This document shows positions 58,445 to 64,000 of a DNA stretch of 64,000 bases, in pieces. The notes under the pieces were generated by a model. That model was not told the DNA's origin and made no database searches. It saw only the letters and a list, made by a program, of their open reading frames with translations. The position numbers and the translations under genes were made by a program. The DNA lies in assembly GCF_026914265.1 (NCBI RefSeq), contig NC_069124.1:3898213-3962212 (forward strand), in the 5' to 3' direction. Origin of the DNA: Mya arenaria (lineage: Eukaryota > Mollusca > Bivalvia > Myida > Myidae). Within the stretch, counting starts at the first letter, position 1. Each line of letters starts with the position of its first letter.

Positions 58445-61400
58445 ATCTAAAGATGGTAGACCTCTAAGTCTTGTGCCACAACAAAGAGGAGGTATGTCTA
58501 ATGCCAGAAAGAAATGCTACACTCTTCCTGCCAGAATCCCACTTCAGAGATCAGCACCAAGACAGCACACGTTTATTACAGATAGAGAGCAGATTCATTT
58601 TGGTAATTTTACAATGAAATATGTGTATGTTGTACAATTAATAATCCAGAAAAAGCATACTTTTTTTGATACCGTAAATGTCCATTTAAATGGCCGGGCG
58701 TGTGTTTTTATAAACCGTGTGTGCTAAATAAGAACCACTTTTCCCAATTCAGCAAAATCCATCAGTCATGTATAGAGACTAAATTTAAAAATGTGAAATA
58801 CCAAATACATTTTTCACAATTACCCATCACATAAAGCCTGGTCGCTAATGAGCTATTAGTATCGGCTGCTAAGTAGCTGTATACACCTTATTGTGTGAAA
58901 ATGAATAAAATGGTCCACTGAACACATGGGTTCAATATACCAATGCACAATTATTGGCAAGAATGAGAAATGTACATTTCTCTAAAGAGGTAGAAATTGT
59001 TGCAAAGTTCAAGAAAAAGCATAACTTTTATGTTATAGCCGTGGCGAAAATTGTCACAACATTAGAGTTTGAACTTTTTATTTCTTTTAAATACACAACT
59101 AATTCAAATTAATTTCGTATCTAAAAAGATCAATGGCACTTAAAAGCAATACAACTTTAATTATTTGTCACTTTTTTCTGCCTGGCAAAGCATCACATGA
59201 CCTATAAATCATCATGTGACTTTTATTGTTTGCACCGCACATTGTATATGATAAGGACATACCTGTTTACCGTATATTCCTTATGTTAGCATCCTGAGCA
59301 GGTTCTCTATGGTTGTGCAAATTTGAAGCTTTTCATCAGTTCAGATTGCATTTTTATGCCCCCGAAGGTGGGCATATCAAAATTGCACCGTCCGTCCGTC
59401 CTTCCCTGCGTCCGTGTGTCCGGCTCAATAACTCGTGTCCGGGCTGTAACTTTCCCTTGTATGGACGGATTTTAAAATAACTTGCCACATGTGTTTCATA
59501 TACCAAGACGATGTGTCGCGTGCAAAGACCTGTGTCCCTACCTCTAAGGCCAAGGTCACACTTAGTGTTTATTCACAATTGAGTGCTGCATATAAGGACA
59601 TAGAGTATAGGTTGTCATGTCCGGGCTGTAACTTTCCCTTGTATGGACAGATTTTAAAATAACTTGCCACATGTGTTCCACATACCAAGACGACTTGTCA
59701 CGTGCTAGACCTGTGTCCCTACCTCTAAGGTCAAGGTCACACTTAGTGTTTATTCACAATGGAGTGCTGCATATAAGGACATAGAATATAGGTTGTCGTG
59801 TCCGGGCTGTAGCTTTCCCTTGTATGGACAGATTTTAAAAGACCTTGCCACATGTGTTCCACATACCAAGATGACTTGTCGTGGCAAGACCAGTGTCCCT
59901 ACCTCTAAAGTCAAGATCACACTTAGTGTTTATTCACAATGGAGTGCTGCATATAAGGACATAGAGTATAGGTTGTCGTGTCCTGGCTGTAACTTTCCCT
60001 TGTATGGACAGATTTTAAAATAACTTGCCACATGTGTTTCACATACCAAGACGACATGTCGCGTGCAAGACCCGTGTCCCTACCTCTAAGGTCAAGGTCA
60101 CACACTTAGGTGTTTATTCACAATGGAGTGCTGCATATAAAGACATAGAGTATAGGTTGTCGTGTCCGGGCTGTAACTTTCCCTTGTATGGACAGATTTT
60201 AAAATAACTTGCCACATGTGTTCCACATACCAAGACGACGTGTCGCGTGCAAGACCCATGTCTCTACCTCTAAGGTCAAGGTCACACTTAGGTGTTTATT
60301 CACAATGGAGTGCTGCATATAAAGACATAGAGTATAGGTTGTCGTGTCCGGGCTGTAACTTTCTCTTGTATGGACAGATTTTAAAAGACCTTGCCACATG
60401 TGTTCCACATACCAAGACGACGTGTCGTGTACAGGACCCATGTCCCTACCTCTATGGTTAAGATACACTTAGTGTTTATTCACAATGGAATGCTGAATAT
60501 AAGGACATAGCAGTGTAGGTTGTCAAGAATGGGTGGTATTTTTTTATGTTCAGAGGCAATTTAAAATAACTTGCCAGATGTATTTGACACGTAAAGGCAA
60601 GATCAACTTTTCATGTACTGACCTTGTTCATAGGTCAATGTCACATTCGGGGGCATTCGTCACATACTGTGACAGCTCTCGTTTTAATTAAAGTTAGCCT
60701 TGATCATTTTGCAGAATAGGAAAATAGACCAATGAAATTGATTGTTCTTGCTCAGGCTTTTGCATCAAAAACAGTAGGAAGTACTTTGAAATGAATACAA
60801 ACAACCTTTGAAACAATTTCAAAGAGGTCTAAGCCCCTTTACCCTGCTTTGGGTATAAATATAGCATACTCAAACAGATTCCCAGCTGTTTTTCGGAATT
60901 GATAATAATCAATTAGTCGCATTGTACATGTATTTTGCTGCCCTCACTCCAGGAAAGGAGAGTAGTATACAACAAAACTGAACATATTACACGTACCAGT
61001 CTGTTCTAATCCAGAAACTCTGTTCATTGCAATAAGAAGAGGGTTGATTTTCAACTTTAAAGCTGCACCCTCACAGATTTACCGTTTTTACAAAAAAAAT
61101 ATTTTTGTCTTGGAAAGAGCAAAACTTTGCTTAAATATATGCAAACCAACGATAAAAGATTGCTGAAAAAAGATCAGATCGCAGCTTTGCATATTTCTGT
61201 TTGAAAATTAATGTTTTATGGCTTAAACAGATACGAACAGTTTAAGAAAAATGCATAAAACATTAATTTTTGAACTAAACTATAAAAATCTGTCATCTAA
61301 TTTTTTGTCAGCAGTCTTATATCACTGGTTTCCATGGATTTTCGCAAAGATTGGTTCTTTCTAAGACAAAAAATAAAAAAAGTCGTCAAAACGTTCAATC

Positions 61401-63395
61401 TGTGAAAGTGCAGCTTTAATAACCACAACTGGTCAAGTGACAATGATTTCAGTATTAGGTGAGAGTAGCAGCAGTTGGTTTGAAGATGCAACTTCTCAGC
61501 GTCTCAAGCAGGAAGGGCATACTGTGCTGGAGAGCCATGATGCTTCTGTGCTGGACAGCCCCATGGCCACACCTCGCATCAGTCAGCTACTTGCCTCAGA
61601 ACTAGCAGGTTGGTATAAATGCTTAAGTATAATAATATTATTCACACCATGTTCTCAATTGAATCTGAGGTGGGAGTCTCTTAGGCACAAACATGTATCT
61701 AACAACCAACTTCTTTATTGTGTTTAAAATCTGATTTTTATAGTAATCTGACCGTCAGTCGGTCCTTCCCCAATTTTTTTCCGATCAGTAACTTGCAAAC
61801 GCTTTAATCAAGTGATCTCACATGACCCCTATTGATTTTGAGGTTAGTGGGTCAAAGGTTATCGTCAATTACTGATGAACATTTGGGCCTTTCAGTGATC
61901 AATTAAATGTTTTCACATCAATACTGGGAGCATTTGCTAGAACACTTTGCCATGTGTATTAGATACCAGCCATAAATGCCAGTAGAATATATAGGGAGTT
62001 TTCATACAAAAAATGCATGGGTAAAAAAACAACCCCTCAGCTCCATCTCCTATGAACCTGAAATATAACTGTGATTGAATTGTTTTTTTGTAAAATAAGT
62101 TTTATCTAAACAAATAAAGCCTTAACTTCACAGGTTTAGCTTAGTATATGATGTTATATTCTTAGTTGGTCAGTCTCCAGTGATGCACAGTAGTCCTTAC
62201 AGCCAACCCACCTTCCATACCCCAGACATGCACTGGTCACCAGATGTCCGTAAATGCTGGGAAAAACCTGAGCTGAATCTAAGGTATATTCTCGGAGATT
62301 TATTTACAAGGGTATGAACCCGTAAGCGGCAACTTCAGTGAGGGAAAATTTTCGTTGGATATAATTTTATACATTGTGCACAAACACGTTGTTTTGTACA
62401 ATTTTTATATTAATATTTTGATTCTTGACAAGTGATTCTGTAGACCCTTAAGCATTAATGCCACAAATATTTTCCATGTGTCAAGAGATGAGCTAAACAT
62501 ATAAATTCATAAAGATATCAATGTACACTCAGCATATGTCAGTTTAGCTCTTGAGAAAGCTATTGTTTGATAATATTATGAATTCATGCTCAAATCTAAT
62601 AGACATCTGAGTACGAATGTCCATTTTACAAGACTACAAGATGGCACCCAGCTGCTCATCAGAAACATAACACCACTGGCTCTGACATTTATTTAAAAAG
62701 AGATACAGATAAAGGTCATAATTGGCGTAAAAACGCTTAAGAATATGCCAATGACAAAATCAAATGTAACATGAGTTTGTATCGGTACAAATGCAAATTG
62801 TGTTTTAAACCATTGCTTACCATAATTGTGATGAATTTTCTGCCATTTTGGGAAAATCCCTTTGGGCCAAATTAAAGACGGCTGCAATGGATGTGGATTC
62901 ACTCAGAAGCAGTGATTTCCCTTGACATTCGTTGTATTTTATTATGCTACGAGTATTTACTGCTGTCCACGTTTATAAATGATTTCGGCATTTAGAATTA
63001 TGCCTATCATGTATGTAAAATACATGTATGTTTGCCTTTCAATTTCCAATACACTTTAACCATCCCCATTTCACTTTAGTGAATGAAACCAAGGCGTACA
63101 CTACACTTTACAAAATTACATGAAGGCGACAATACTCTTTAAGTAAAGGAATTACCTGTTATTCTGTTTAAACCGAATCATATAAGACCCAAAGTGGCAT
63201 GTCCACTCCCCACTAATCTGACCATTTCCCTAGTTTAATGCCATTTATCTGTATATTTAAGCCCCTCACCAATAACTCAGCGGCTCCTGGCCCAGTCGTG
63301 TCGAACCCCTAATGGTGTGTCGAGCCTCCGTCTGGATGACTCCGCCCTCATCTGGTCAAACTCTCTGGCCACGCCCCCAAGGGATACTGTGCATG
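58445..63395 (+). CDS. BRCA2: BRCA2 homologue, N-terminal exons only (5' end uncertain, continues off window)
   Basis: BRCA2 loads RAD51 onto resected DNA in homologous recombination. Exons are 58445-58602, 61453-61608, 62166-62283 and 63262-63395, joined in phases 1, 1 and 2. The first coding ATG may be at 58493 (MSNARKKCYTLPARIPL), though the frame is open upstream to 58445. Exon 2 gives VLGESSSSWFEDATSQRL, matching human LGPISLNWFEEL with the same spacing and the W-F pair that binds PALB2. I chose the acceptor at 61452 because it restores this LG. Exon 3 contains PTFHTPDMHWSPD, like human SLFHTPKF. Exon 4 contains LIWSNSLATPPRDT, like human MSWSSSLATPPTLS, the region that binds PLK1 once phosphorylated. 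BRC repeats and the DNA-binding domain must lie beyond 64 kb. Introns hold a tandem-core repeat and a MITE. Confidence 0.82.
59353..60683. mobile_element. Tandem-core element, about 182-bp unit, 6 copies
   Basis: Begins TATGCCCCCGAAGGTGGGCA with CCGTCCGTCCGTCC. It then has six units carrying GTCCGGGCTGTAACTTTCCC (about 59437, 59619, 59800, 59981, 60165, 60346), GCCACATGTGTTCCACATAC, AAGGTCAAGGTCACACTTAG and GGAGTGCTGCATATAAGGAC. It ends TCACATTCGGGGGCATTCGT then ACTGTGACAGCTCTCG. Start and end share inverted GCCCCCGAA/TTCGGGGGC, a terminal palindrome. Open frames on both strands are artefacts. Pearl/Helentron-like, in BRCA2 intron. Confidence 0.78.
61057..61419. mobile_element. Foldback MITE, TTAAAGCTGCAC family, copy 2
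   Basis: The ends are TTAAAGCTGCACCCTCACAG and, reverse-complemented, TTAAAGCTGCACTTTCACAG. Arms pair far into the element (CATAAAACATTAATTTT against AAAATTAATGTTTTATG). It is homologous along its length to 7019-7366. It ends 33 bp before the BRCA2 exon that encodes the WFED motif. Confidence 0.88.
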
Positions 63396-64000
63396 GTGAG
63401 TGTAGTCTGGTTTACAAACATGTAAATGAACATTCTTTTTTTACGTAGCATCAAATTTAATCATGGTTTTGATGTTTTAATTGTCTTTTGTATATGAAAA
63501 AGATGGCGAAATCATAAATTTACACTCCTTCGTAATAATCTTGGTACTGGGTGAGTGCATGTAGAATTGTTGACAATGGTACAGTTTTAGACCATTACTA
63601 TTTCTTAGCTTACTATTCTTTCTGCTTGACAATTATTAAATACATTTAAGGCTTATGTAATAGATCTCAGATAAATTTATATTCTGTCATTTATGATTTC
63701 CTCTGCTTAACAAAGTTTAAGTGGGAGCTGTATTGAAATCATGCACATAATCATGTTTGTCCATCTGTCAGTCAGTTCCTCCCTCTTTTATCTTGTTCAT
63801 ATCTTTCCCATTCATTATTTTATTATTTGGCAGAAGTACCTTCAAGTCCCCTACCTTCAAGGTCAAAGCAACCTTCTGAACTTAGTACATGTCTTTCGAT
63901 CTCTCCCTGTTTTTGTCTGTTCCATACCTTTCTCATTCATGGTTGGATTTTAAAATGATTTTGTAAAAATGAACACCATTGTATGAAGATGTGTCGCTTA
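63396..64000. other. BRCA2 intron, diverged tandem-core repeat
   Basis: 63.77-63.99 kb contains CTTGTTCATATCTTTCCCAT and CTGTTCCATACCTTTCTCAT about 150 bp apart, with CCTTCAAGGTCAAAGCAACC between, a diverged tandem-core repeat. No further exon before the window ends. Confidence 0.45.

Noticed and set aside
59793-60468. Cys-rich repeat frames (MSCPGCSFPLYGQ) that look like zinc fingers
   Set aside because: They are translations of the 182-bp tandem unit, present on both strands.

Overview
This is a window of an AT-rich, intron-rich animal nuclear genome. It is most likely from a bivalve mollusc: every recognisable gene is metazoan, with short exons and GT-AG introns, and the intergenic DNA is crowded with tandem-core repeat elements (GACCTTGACC-type units, GACC microsatellites, GGGGGCATA-type ends) of the pearl/Helentron-like kind known from bivalves. 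There are no prokaryotic operons, CRISPR arrays or defence loci.

Layout. 1-21 kb has no gene I can name. It holds two MITEs, a 1,051-bp Mutator-like element with a perfect 9-bp target-site duplication (1597-2647), a decayed LINE reverse transcriptase (3290-3930, minus), an interstitial telomere repeat, a tandem repeat of about 130 bp, a TG/CG microsatellite of about 0.7 kb, and two large minisatellites (28-bp unit at 10.36-12.93 kb; 27-bp unit at 15.26-17.60 kb). Three short exon-like stretches next to the minisatellites cannot be assigned.

21-64 kb holds four conserved housekeeping genes, which I assembled exon by exon with matching splice phases. They are DCTN3 (dynactin p22/p24, minus, complete, 6 exons, 185 aa), PHAX (snRNA export adaptor, plus, 5 exons found, start exon missing), HACD3 (3-hydroxyacyl-CoA dehydratase 3, minus, complete, 9 exons, 368 aa) and the N-terminal part of BRCA2 (plus, 4 exons found, running off the right end). 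HACD3 and BRCA2 are head to head and probably share a promoter region near 54.9-55.4 kb. DCTN3 and PHAX are also divergently oriented.

Functionally the four are unrelated: dynein cargo adaptor, U snRNA export, very-long-chain fatty acid elongation and homologous recombination. No single system ties them together. The points most worth checking are a decayed tandem copy of a PHAX exon, an RS/SEKD-rich C-terminal extension on PHAX, conserved PALB2- and PLK1-binding-type motifs in the BRCA2 homologue, a MITE just upstream of the PALB2-motif exon, several MULE-like or foldback elements whose terminal inverted repeats are themselves arrays of a short motif, and a minisatellite whose every unit is a 3' splice site fused to a 5' splice site.
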